Positions 24,989 to 35,000 of a DNA stretch of 64,000 nt are shown one piece after another (positions within the stretch are counted from its first letter, which is position 1; every line of letters begins with the position of its first letter). The notes below the pieces were generated by a model. That model was given only the letters and a program-made list of their open reading frames with translations. It had not been told where the DNA came from and searched no databases. This DNA is from an uncultured Eubacteriales bacterium. Lineage in GTDB: Bacteria > Bacillota > Clostridia > Monoglobales > Monoglobaceae. Where the stretch lies: assembly GCA_900545865.1 (NCBI GenBank), contig URAN01000004.1:1-64000 (forward strand), read 5' to 3'. The translations under genes were made by a program, and so were the position numbers.

Positions 24989-26584
24989 ATGAAAGTATGT
25001 GTTATTCAGCCTGAATACTCGACGGACTTTGCTCTGTCGGACGAATATTTCAAAAAAGAACTTGCACTTATGGACGAATGTGACGAAAGTGCTGACCTGA
25101 TTGTTATGCCCGAGTCAAGCGATATTCCATGCCTTGCAAACAATCCGGAAAGAAATAAAATTGCAAAGGAAAAATACAATGCCGCACTGCTTGAAAAGGC
25201 AGCACAAACGGCAAAAAGGTGCAATGCTGTGCTTTTTACAAACGCGCGCAGTCTGACAGAAAGCAGAGTTCGGAACACTACCTACGCGTTCAACCGAAAC
25301 GGCGAAATTGTCGGAAAATACTACAAAGAGCATCTTGTCCCCGATGAGCCGTCGAGATGCGGACTCGACTCAGACTACAGCTTTGAGTTCTCCGAACCGA
25401 CAATTGTTACGATTGACGGAATACGCTATGGGTTTATGACGTGCTATGATTTCTATTTCTATGAATACTTTGCAAAGCTTGCTCTGTATAAGCCCGACAT
25501 CATTATCGGCTGTTCGCACCAGCGCAGCGACACACATCGCTGTTCCGAGATAACCTCATCGTTTTTGGCATACAACACCAACGCATATGTTGTACGCGCG
25601 TCGGTATCTATGGACAAAAATTCGGATATAGGCGGCGGAAGTCTGGTTGCCGCTCCCGACGGAAAAATGCTTTTGAGTATGGAAAGCAGAGTCGGACTCG
25701 GCTATGCCGAAATAGACCCGCAAAAGAAGTATTACAAATCGGCAGGCTTTGGTTCGCCCGTTTCCGCACATTACGAATATATTGAGGCAGGCAGACGTCC
25801 GTACAAGTACCGCCCGGCAGGCAGTGCAATTGTGAAGAACGACAAAATTATGCCCTATCCCAGGATATGCGCGCATCGCGGTTTCAACACAATCGCGCCC
25901 GAGAACAGTATGCCGGCATTCGGCGCGGCGGTTGCCATGGGTGCTGAGGAAATTGAGTTCGACCTGTGGGTAACAACCGACGGCGAGATAGTTTCCTGTC
26001 ACGACCCGAGTCTTGAAAGAGTTTCCGACGGCAGCGGATTCGTATATGAACATTCCTATGCCGAGCTTTTAAAATACGATTTCGGAATAAAGTACAGCGA
26101 AGAATTTGCCGGGCTTAAGATACTTAAATTTGAGGATATTCTGAAAAAATTTGCGTGCCACACCATTATGAATATTCATCTCAAGGACGATGGCGACAAA
26201 TTCCGTTTTAACGAGCAAACACTTAAAGAGGTCATTCGCCTTATCGATAAATACGACTGCCGCAAATACGTCTATTTTATGACCGCTGATGATAATGTTC
26301 TGCTCAAAATCCGCGAGCTTGCGCCGGATATTGCTCTTTGTGCGGGCGCGGGCAAAACAGCATGGCAGATTGTTGACAGAGCGATAAAACACGGATTCCA
26401 AAAGGTTCAGCTTTTTAAGCCGTATTTCAATCGCGAAATGATAGAAAAGGCACACGAACACAATATAATATGCAATGTTTTTTGGTCGGATGACCCGAAA
26501 GAAGCGCAGGAATTTATCGATATGGGTATCGATGTAATTCTTACAAACGACTACAACAGGATTAAAAACGCGCTCGGTAAATAA
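24989..26584 (+). CDS. Nitrilase-superfamily amidohydrolase fused to glycerophosphodiester phosphodiesterase
   Basis: A 531-residue two-domain enzyme. Residues 1-265 are a carbon-nitrogen hydrolase with an apparently complete triad: Glu42 (MPESSD), Lys113 (YYKEHL) and Cys152 (MTCYDF). Residues about 290-530 are a GDPD TIM barrel with His296-Arg297 (AHRGF), Glu305-Asn306 (ENS), Glu323/Asp325 (IEFDLW) and His338-Asp339 (CHD). Both halves look active. The fusion suggests one pathway that cleaves an amide and a phosphodiester, for example breakdown of an N-acyl glycerophospho-amine, but the substrate is inference. There is no signal peptide. It is divergent from lysR and followed 16 bases later by a YitT-type membrane protein. 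Confidence 0.88.
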   Translation: MKVCVIQPEYSTDFALSDEYFKKELALMDECDESADLIVMPESSDIPCLANNPERNKIAKEKYNAALLEKAAQTAKRCNAVLFTNARSLTESRVRNTTYAFNRNGEIVGKYYKEHLVPDEPSRCGLDSDYSFEFSEPTIVTIDGIRYGFMTCYDFYFYEYFAKLALYKPDIIIGCSHQRSDTHRCSEITSSFLAYNTNAYVVRASVSMDKNSDIGGGSLVAAPDGKMLLSMESRVGLGYAEIDPQKKYYKSAGFGSPVSAHYEYIEAGRRPYKYRPAGSAIVKNDKIMPYPRICAHRGFNTIAPENSMPAFGAAVAMGAEEIEFDLWVTTDGEIVSCHDPSLERVSDGSGFVYEHSYAELLKYDFGIKYSEEFAGLKILKFEDILKKFACHTIMNIHLKDDGDKFRFNEQTLKEVIRLIDKYDCRKYVYFMTADDNVLLKIRELAPDIALCAGAGKTAWQIVDRAIKHGFQKVQLFKPYFNREMIEKAHEHNIICNVFWSDDPKEAQEFIDMGIDVILTNDYNRIKNALGK

Positions 26585-26600
26585 GGAAAATTAAGGAAAA

Positions 26601-27458
26601 GTGACAAAGGAAACGAAATTGTACAAAACGGTAAAGCGATACTTAACGATTACCTTGGGAACAGCAATGGTTGGCTTTGCTGTCAGTGAATTTTACATAC
26701 CAAACAAAATTGTAAGCGGCGGCGTTTCGGGCTTGTCAACAATCCTGTTTCATACACTCGGTATAGCGCCGGGACTATCATATGCGCTAATCAATGTAGT
26801 TTTATTGGCGGCGGCATTTCGATTTCTCGGTAAGTCATTTGTGATAAACTCGCTTATAGGAGCAACACTTTCGACTGTTTTTGTGCAAATATTTTCGTAT
26901 CTTCCGAGTATTTGCAATGATGTATTTTTAGGCTCGGTATTCGGGGCAATTCTGTGCGGTACCGGAATAGGACTGACGCTGGTCGAAGGCGCGTCAACGG
27001 GCGGAACCGATATATTAGGCAGGCTTTTACAGCACTTTTTTCCTCACATAAAAATCGGAAATCTGTTGCTTGCGATAGACGCCGTGGTTATTGCAGTATC
27101 GCTTGCGATATTTGGAAAGACGGAGCTTGCGCTGTACGGAATAATTGCACTTGCAATATACTCATATGCCGTGAATTGGCTTATACATAAACTGAATATA
27201 TCAAAACTTGCATTTGTAATTACCGACTGCGGCGAGGAAATCCCACAGTACCTTGTATCAAACTCGCCGCGCGGAGTTACCATTGTAAGGGCAACCGGCG
27301 GATATACTATGGAAAATAAAACGGTTCTGATGTGTGCGCTGAAAGAAAATGAGGCGGAGTGCTTTCAAAAGCGTGTGCTTGAAAAGGATTCGGCGGCGTT
27401 TATAATCTTTTCCGAATCCTCCCAGATTGTCGGGAACGGGTTTCGAGTATACAAATAA
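26601..27458 (+). CDS. YitT-family membrane protein (DUF161/DUF2179)
   Basis: A 285-residue protein with five or six membrane helices in the first 200 residues (including EFYIPNKIVSGGVSGLSTIL and the glycine-rich EGASTGGTDILGRLL, split as EGASTGG TDILGRLL). A C-terminal cytosolic DUF2179 domain (about 205-285, GVTIVRATGGYTMENKTVL) follows. The family is thought to transport small metabolites, but its substrates are unknown. It starts with GTG 16 bases after the fusion enzyme and is likely in the same operon, so it may carry that enzyme's substrate or product. Confidence 0.88.
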   Translation: MTKETKLYKTVKRYLTITLGTAMVGFAVSEFYIPNKIVSGGVSGLSTILFHTLGIAPGLSYALINVVLLAAAFRFLGKSFVINSLIGATLSTVFVQIFSYLPSICNDVFLGSVFGAILCGTGIGLTLVEGASTGGTDILGRLLQHFFPHIKIGNLLLAIDAVVIAVSLAIFGKTELALYGIIALAIYSYAVNWLIHKLNISKLAFVITDCGEEIPQYLVSNSPRGVTIVRATGGYTMENKTVLMCALKENEAECFQKRVLEKDSAAFIIFSESSQIVGNGFRVYK

Positions 27459-27539
27459 TTTAACCTACAGAATAAACCGCCGATGATTCGTTCCACGATA
27501 TAATTTAGAATTTATTTTCCGTTTTAAGGCACCGATTAA

Positions 27540-27570
27540 GGGCTGAAAGCCGTAATTCGGCTTTCAGCCC
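27540..27570. terminator. Hairpin between convergent genes
   Basis: GGGCTGAAAGCCG / CGGCTTTCAGCCC, a 13-bp perfect stem with a 5-base loop, lies between yitT and the end of the large operon. It has no U-run on either side, so termination would be weak or structure-dependent. Confidence 0.5.
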
Positions 27571-27604
27571 ACAAAAACGCGATATATTTCACATATAATA
27601 AAAA

Positions 27605-30600
27605 TCAATCAACTGTTATCTTGTCGGCAAGAGGTTTGATGTCTTTTAAGTTATCAAAAATAAATATCTCCGACGGTGATTTTATATCCGTGACGATTTT
27701 ATCGTTAAAATCTGCGGTTTTGCCAAAAATAAGATTAAGCTCGCTTTCGGAATATATTCCTCTCAGCTCATCTTTGCAAAAATTATTTTTCAGAGCCGAA
27801 ATCACCGATTGTCCCGTTTCGGATAAGTTGAGCCGCCTTTCGGTAAAATATTCCCTCGATAAATAAAACGCAGGTCTGAAATACAACTCTCCGCTGACCG
27901 AATACGCCTTTATCATTGTCTGAGGGTTTTGACCGTCACCCGTAACACAGCAATAAGAATCGCTTTTGCCGTTCATATAAGGAGAGCGAAGCCACCATGA
28001 CTTGCCAGTATTATATCCTATCTTATCCGCATAGGTGATATATTCGTCCGCGCTCAACATATTGACTTTTGATTCCACCGTTTTTTTGGTATAATCAAAA
28101 TCATCTGCATCCCAATCATACGGTATCAGATAGTCTTTCATACCGCCGACAAACGTTTCAAGGCTCTCATCATCCGTCAAAAATTTATATTTTCCGTCTT
28201 GAACGGTAATATTATTCTTTATTTGATTAATGCTGAAATCCAACCCGTTGTCATAATCGTTTCTGAGTACAAGAAAGGAATTTCTGTCTCCCGTCTTTTC
28301 GGTGTTCAACAATACATAAGATTTATCGTCGCCGCTTTCTTTAAATACATATTCCGCAGGAGAATCCGCCGTCATTCCCGGTACAGAAACCCAATATGTA
28401 TACTCGCTCGAAAAGTCATCGAGCAAAATCACGTTGCTGTAATACGTTTTGCCGCCCGACATCGCCGCAAGCCTGACATAAACGTCCTTTCTCAACTGTG
28501 CAGTCGGGGTCACCTCCGACTCATCGGCACCGTCAATGTTTTCAAATCGGCTCTCGGGTTCATATGAATATTGCCATCGATAAACGGGATTATTAAGTTC
28601 GGTATGCGATGACAGCCTACCCTTGCAATAAGCAACCGACACCCTTGAACCCGACAGTTTATACCCTATTTTCAAAAGCTCATCAATCGAATATTTTTCC
28701 GACATCTCGTTTAAAGTGAAGTTGTCGGTAATAATTTTTTTAATATCCTCACCCATAGTATCAACATCAATGCGAATATCCTTTAAAAAATCTATATCAA
28801 GATTAAATACCGCCCTCGGATAGATTAAGCCCTTGCCGTTGTTTGACGTTTCGGTTTGAATGATAGGCTTTGTCTTGGGTATATACACAACGCGTCCGTT
28901 TGATTCTTTATATGAAGGAGTCCTCAAAAAGCACCCGACCGCACCGCTGCCGATATTATATCCGATGCTATCGATGTTGTTCATGTATTCCGTCACACTC
29001 AGCAAAGAAATGTCACACCTGTCCGTTTGCTGGTCGGGCATCTGTCCGCTCGGGTTTCCGCTCTCCGTTACCCAATCGGTTGTCACAAGATAATTTTTAA
29101 GTCTGTCGCCTATTACGGCATTTTTAAAATCATTTGTGTTCACAAAATGCAAAATGCTGTTTTCGTCATTTTTATCAAGCCTTTGAATCGCGCCGCCCAT
29201 ATAATAATCGTGACAATACCCCTTTGTAACCTCTGTTACCGTTGCGAAAATCTGTTTTTTATCATCGTCATAATCTATCAGAGAGAACGTCTTTCCGTCA
29301 CAGGTGAACAACAAATTATCGGGCGCTTTCTCGACCATAGGCAAGTCGGCGCGCCATTCCTTAAACACATTTTGCAAAGGCTCTGCATAAACCGCCGCAC
29401 TCACCGCGGTTCCGTCCGACGTCCTTACCATGATATATCCGTCGGTATGAGCGTTATCAATGATAAAATAATCCTTATCATTTGCCAATCTTTCAAACTC
29501 ATTCGAATTTCCGCTTTTGAATTCCCACACAAGCTCCGCATTTTCGTCATTGCATATTGCGTCAAGTCTTGCGCCGCCGACAACGTTCGTTTCACAATAA
29601 AGACTTATCGAAACATCTTCGCGGTTCATCGGGGTGATATTATCCTCGTCTTTAAAAATCACCGTATACGGCGCATCCGCCTTTACAAACAGCTTTTTAT
29701 AATCCGAGTTTTCCGAATACCTGTTGCTTATATCCGTTATTGCGGCTTGGTTTTTCGGGACAATGAGATAACTTGTGTTCTCGTCAATCTCAATATCATA
29801 AATTCCGTTTTTCGAATACACCGTCTTTTCGTTTCCGTACATATCGCATAAAGTACCGTAAACCGAATCATCGGCAAGCTTTAGCCTGCTTTTTTCGTCC
29901 TTGTTCCACATAACATATGTCGTACCGCCGTTCTTGTTCTCGAATTTATATACCGTATCGGCATCTTTTGAAACAATACCTTTAAACTTTGCCCCCGACA
30001 TTATTCTGTTATAGTTACACAGCGCAACATATGCAGGTCTCGCCGTATTCGGACAATCACCGTCAAAGGTATTTATGATTCCGAAATTCGCCTCTCTGTC
30101 GGCGGCGCTGTGCGAATAACATTGAAAAACGTAAATTATCATTTTTTCGTACATATCATACGCTTCATTGATTACCGCCTGCCGCAAAAGTGCGTTCGCC
30201 TGTCTCTTTCGGTCGGTAAACGCATTCTGTGTTGACCACCCGATTTCCGTTGCGACAATCGGCGTGTTTTCCTTTCCGTATTCCGCAAGAACGCTTATCA
30301 GCTCGTCATATTTCTGCTTCATAATGCCGCCGTCATCGGGCATACAAGTTTCGGTATAAGGGTGTGCGCTTACAACATCAAAACAATCCAATGCGTTATT
30401 TTCATCAAGGTATGTCAAGACGCGTCTCAGCCATTCTTTGGATGATAATCCCCCGACCGACCCCGACAAAACCGTATCGGAAAACCCCGGCAGAGAAAAC
30501 GCGCTTACCTTCATATCGGGATCCGCTTTCTTTATCGCGCGGTAAGACGCAATCAAAAGCCTTGCATAATCCTCGGGCGGAAGGTTGTCGATGTTAAACC

Positions 30601-32038
30601 CATTTAACATATATTCGTTCCATACCTCTGTGTATTCCGCCTTCCCTTTCAAAAGCGCGGCGAGCCGGCCGCAATAGTCCGCATATGCCGCAATCGCGTC
30701 ATCGCTCTTGGGCGGACTTTCGCTTGTATACGCCGTGTTGCCGCCCGATACAAGAGCGGATATGTTAATGTTATTTTCCTGTGCTCTCTCGACAAAATCA
30801 CTGTGCCTTTCCGTAAGCTTTGCGCCCGTCTTATCTTTATCCGAATTCCGCCACGAAAACGCCTCTCTCACAATGCCGAACCCTGCTTTTGAAATAAGCG
30901 GCATATTCACGCTCGGTGTCCCCCTATATCCCTCGTCAAAGTCGGTATCTGCCCCGAGTTTTGAGTTTTTCACGCCATCCTCGGGCAGATTGCAGACAGA
31001 AAACCTGACCGTCTTGTCAAACATACCGTTTTCGTCCGAAACCCTGAACAGATAAAGCCCGTATTCCGGTGCTTTAAAAGAATATGTACTTTCGGTCACA
31101 CCCCCGACCGAAGTTCTGTTCGTTATCACATCGCTTTTGACAAGCTCGCCGCTCTCTTTGCATATTTCAATCTTAGACCTGACCATCCCCGATGAATAAG
31201 TATTTTTCATCTTAATATCAAATTCGATATTTTTGTCAAAAAAGATATTACCCGTGTTTTCGCTTGAAACATCGTATGAAATGCACCCCGTCAAATAGTC
31301 GGGAACAGTCTCGCCGTCCTTAACCAAATTCAAAATATCGTCATAGGTTATGTGCGAAATTCTCAGATTATCAACACCCATGGCAACGGCAGACGGATTC
31401 GAAACAGTATAACCTACGCCCGCGACCGCCATAATGTCTATTGTTTTGATTTTCGTTAAGTCATTCGGGATTTTGGTCTCGTACCAATATTTGCCGTCCA
31501 AAAAATATGTCAGCCTTTTTATGTCAAAATCCAAAAATATGCTCACGCTATGCCATTCGCCGTCATTGAATGTCTTTTTGCTGTCCGACAAACCGGTGGA
31601 CGACATCGAAATGTACGCGTCAAAGTTACCGCCGTCCGTATTCGTGTTGACGTTTACCAGGCCGTAATTCCTGCCGCATTCATCAGTCAGCTGCAAATAC
31701 CCGTTCATAAATTCGCCCGTTGATGTTCCGTCAATCATAATATCAAACGAGACTGTAACCACATCGTTTAAAACCTCGCGGTTTATTTCTCTTGAAATCT
31801 TATACGGCCATGCCGTAAGAGGCGTAATCCTTAGATACTTTCCGTTTTCGGCGTCTCTTATCGGGAAACTGTCTCTGACAGAGCTGTCCGTCATAAGGCT
31901 GTTCCACGGAGCCGAAATATCGGCGGTATATTTGCTGAAATTTTCCGTAACCAACACTGTTTCCGCCGAAACGGTAACAGTGTATGAGTTAAAAACAAAT
32001 ATTAAACATATAAGTACGGATAAATATCTTTTCAACAT
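27605..32038 (-). CDS. Giant secreted glycoside hydrolase (clan GH-A-like) with two LRSP/DUF6273-like modules
   Basis: 1477 residues with a Sec signal peptide (1-26, ending VSA). A laminin-G/concanavalin-like domain (about 30-215) and an Ig-like segment precede a TIM-barrel hydrolase (about 330-700). Likely acid/base is Glu475 (EVWNEY) and nucleophile Glu598 (ATEIGW), the spacing and motifs of clan GH-A enzymes such as GH39 or GH5. Downstream are two modules around 910-1085 and 1245-1440, each with an (L/W)RxP...RPA(F/V) core (FLRTPSY, WWLRSP, YFRPAFYLS). It has no SLH domain, so it may be released or held by other proteins. It is the last gene of the operon, 11 bases after its neighbour; the RBS GAGGAG overlaps the end of that gene. 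Confidence 0.8.
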   Translation of the reverse strand: MLKRYLSVLICLIFVFNSYTVTVSAETVLVTENFSKYTADISAPWNSLMTDSSVRDSFPIRDAENGKYLRITPLTAWPYKISREINREVLNDVVTVSFDIMIDGTSTGEFMNGYLQLTDECGRNYGLVNVNTNTDGGNFDAYISMSSTGLSDSKKTFNDGEWHSVSIFLDFDIKRLTYFLDGKYWYETKIPNDLTKIKTIDIMAVAGVGYTVSNPSAVAMGVDNLRISHITYDDILNLVKDGETVPDYLTGCISYDVSSENTGNIFFDKNIEFDIKMKNTYSSGMVRSKIEICKESGELVKSDVITNRTSVGGVTESTYSFKAPEYGLYLFRVSDENGMFDKTVRFSVCNLPEDGVKNSKLGADTDFDEGYRGTPSVNMPLISKAGFGIVREAFSWRNSDKDKTGAKLTERHSDFVERAQENNINISALVSGGNTAYTSESPPKSDDAIAAYADYCGRLAALLKGKAEYTEVWNEYMLNGFNIDNLPPEDYARLLIASYRAIKKADPDMKVSAFSLPGFSDTVLSGSVGGLSSKEWLRRVLTYLDENNALDCFDVVSAHPYTETCMPDDGGIMKQKYDELISVLAEYGKENTPIVATEIGWSTQNAFTDRKRQANALLRQAVINEAYDMYEKMIIYVFQCYSHSAADREANFGIINTFDGDCPNTARPAYVALCNYNRIMSGAKFKGIVSKDADTVYKFENKNGGTTYVMWNKDEKSRLKLADDSVYGTLCDMYGNEKTVYSKNGIYDIEIDENTSYLIVPKNQAAITDISNRYSENSDYKKLFVKADAPYTVIFKDEDNITPMNREDVSISLYCETNVVGGARLDAICNDENAELVWEFKSGNSNEFERLANDKDYFIIDNAHTDGYIMVRTSDGTAVSAAVYAEPLQNVFKEWRADLPMVEKAPDNLLFTCDGKTFSLIDYDDDKKQIFATVTEVTKGYCHDYYMGGAIQRLDKNDENSILHFVNTNDFKNAVIGDRLKNYLVTTDWVTESGNPSGQMPDQQTDRCDISLLSVTEYMNNIDSIGYNIGSGAVGCFLRTPSYKESNGRVVYIPKTKPIIQTETSNNGKGLIYPRAVFNLDIDFLKDIRIDVDTMGEDIKKIITDNFTLNEMSEKYSIDELLKIGYKLSGSRVSVAYCKGRLSSHTELNNPVYRWQYSYEPESRFENIDGADESEVTPTAQLRKDVYVRLAAMSGGKTYYSNVILLDDFSSEYTYWVSVPGMTADSPAEYVFKESGDDKSYVLLNTEKTGDRNSFLVLRNDYDNGLDFSINQIKNNITVQDGKYKFLTDDESLETFVGGMKDYLIPYDWDADDFDYTKKTVESKVNMLSADEYITYADKIGYNTGKSWWLRSPYMNGKSDSYCCVTGDGQNPQTMIKAYSVSGELYFRPAFYLSREYFTERRLNLSETGQSVISALKNNFCKDELRGIYSESELNLIFGKTADFNDKIVTDIKSPSEIFIFDNLKDIKPLADKITVD

Positions 32039-32049
32039 CTTAATCTCCT

Positions 32050-35000
32050 CTAATCCGCAAATCCCGAAAATCCCGTATTGTCGATTCTCTTAATGAATCC
32101 CGTATCCTCTGTTTCCTCGGGCAGCCTCGAATCAACGCCTTTTAACACAAACGTATTAAAGGCCGACGGGTTTTTCTTGTCGGCAATACCGCCCGAATAT
32201 TGAATATACGAATCTCTTTCAAGTATATCGGCATCGTTTGCACAAATGTTATACCCGAACACAGTGCCTTCTTTAAGATTCATCGGAGTAAGTTCATCTT
32301 TCGGCATCTTTATTACATATCTTGTGATATGATTGTTGTTATCACGGACAATCCTTACCCAATCGCTTGTTTTTGTTCCCGTTGTCTTTCCCGTTCCGAC
32401 CAAAAATCCCTGAATTTCAAGCCCCGACGCTGTATAAGAATAACCGTATTCATAATCATCACCGCCGAACGACGCCGCTTTATCATTCAGAGTGTCAAAA
32501 GCAAGCTGAATACTGTCGCCCATCCATATGTTTGCACCTGCGTATGTCTGAAGGTATAAATCATCATAAACGTCAACCAATGCATAGAAATAATTTTCAT
32601 CCCACTTACAAAGAGCCTTTGCGGCAATATTCGACTTCTTCCACGACTCGATACTACTCGGATTTTCGGGGGTATTAATGTGAATCGGATATGCGTCCTC
32701 CCAATCCGAAATGTCTCCGTCAAAGTTCGAAATATCAATCTCGTTTTTGCTCTTTACCGCAACGTGAAAGTCGAGCGGAATTTCTTTATTGAGCATCTCA
32801 CGGCCGTTGCTGTCCGATACCTTAAATCCGAAATAATAATCGTTAAAGCTCTGTTTTTGAGCCTTTAATATCTTAATGCTTGTCGATTTTACTTCGTTCG
32901 GCTCTAATGTAATATCGGCATTGTCATATTCCAAAACCCAACCCTCGGGGGCTGTGATTGAAACCTTACCCGTGAACTTTTTGTTAAACGTGCTGACATA
33001 TTTAACATCGAGCGTTGCAAGCTCGTCTAAAGTCTTGGTTGACTTTTCAAGCTCAACCGAAATCACGCCCTTAACGGTCGTGTTTATCTCGATTCTTTTA
33101 AGCAGCTTTCCGTCTTCCGTAATATCAACAAAGAACGTCTTTGTTCCGAGCGGAAAGTCCGTATCGATATGACCGCCGTATGTAACGGGAATACACTCGC
33201 CGCTCTTGACATAACACTTTCGCGACTCGCCCAAAGCGTTCAGATTATTGTCACGCCAAACAATTTCACCATCAATATCGTGCGTGCGCAAATTCTCGGT
33301 CTCGACATAGTATTCAAAGTCCTCACCCTGATACACTGTCGGGGCGGAATCCTGTAAATATGTAAAGATTGCGCGCGAAGTATCGCGCTCTTCCAAGCCG
33401 CAGACCATCTCTGCCCACTTACAGATATTTTTCGCAAGCAGGTCATTCTCCGCTATCGCGCCCCTGATACCGGGTTCTTTCTTATCATAGGCATCGGCTA
33501 TGGCGTTTGCCTTTTTGTTATACCTGTTTGCAAATCTCATTATTGCATCGGTGAACAACAGTGAGCTTTCGGGTTCGTCGCCCTTTATATCCGCAATCAT
33601 TTCTTTCATCGCGTTCACATACGAATCCGAATCCTCGTTTGTATAATCAAAGCTCGCATAAAACGCCGCCGCTTTTTCCGCCGACTCTTCGAGTCTGAAA
33701 AGCGCCGCCGTGAGCTTTTTAAGCTCAGGCTTATTCTCATCGGCTTTATACCTTTTTATCAGCTCAACCCCAAAATCATAAGTATACTCGATACTTTTCT
33801 TTAACTCGTCCGCACTCGGCACGGATGTAAAATCAAATTTTTGTTTAACCTCGTCAATACCCGACAGGTCAAGAATTCTGCCATACTCATCTTTGATTTT
33901 TTTAACCGTTTCAGAGACTTGATAAGCGGTCGCCTTTGCCGCAAGGTCATTCGATATATCGGAAATATACACGGGTTCCGAACCGATTGATATTTTGTTG
34001 TCTGTCGGCAAGATGACATCGCCGAAATGATTTTCCGCCTTTGCGCCGTCCTCTAATTCATATTCATACTTATCCCCCATTGACCAAATAACCGCAAAGG
34101 TTTTATTCAGCTTTGTATAAATATAAGCATACGAATTGTCATTAATCGGGTACCTTCCTATATACTCGGCGTTTGCACAATACTTTGTCAGCTGTGCCAT
34201 ACTCACAACCGAATCCTTAGGCAGGAAATTATAATCCATTATACCAAAGTTATGTTCGTTATATGTGTCATTCTCACCTATATCGTCAAGGACATACAGG
34301 TTGGTTAAATCCACGTCCAGCTCGTCATTATAGATATAAAGCTTTGGAATATACACCGCCTGAACATCGTCCGCTATTCCGCCCTGACCCGTGTGAGTCG
34401 GATAACCGACCTCTGTTTGGCTTACTGTTACCCAGCCGCCGACCTCGTACCTTCTGAATACAAAGTCCGACGCTCTTTTATAATGTCTTACATCGGGGTC
34501 GTTCGGATATGTGTACGGATGACACGAAAAGCCGTCGGTATACATAAGACCGCCGTATTTATAATAATCATCTATGAACTGCTCGCCGTTTTGAGACGCA
34601 ATACCACAGCCTATTACTTCTTTATCGGGATACAGCCTGTTCATCTCAAAACCCATTCTGTTTGCCAGCTGTGAATAAGCAACCGAGCTGCACGGTCCGC
34701 CCCAGAAAGTAGGAAGGTTAGGCTCGTTCCAAATTTCAAAATTTTCAACGGTCAAACCCATTTTGTCGAAATATTCAAGTATATCCGTGTTATACCCGAT
34801 TGTGTCCTTGACATTTTGATATGTTCGCGGCTCGGTATCAAAATAAAGCTTGTTGCCGTAACCCAAAATATACGGACAATACTCTTGATTATATTTAATC
34901 ATTTCATCGTACCAATACTGATGCTTGGAATACGTTCTTGTTCCCTTTGGGCTTTCATTCCACGACCAGCGGATATTTCCGCGCACCTTGGAAATTCCCA

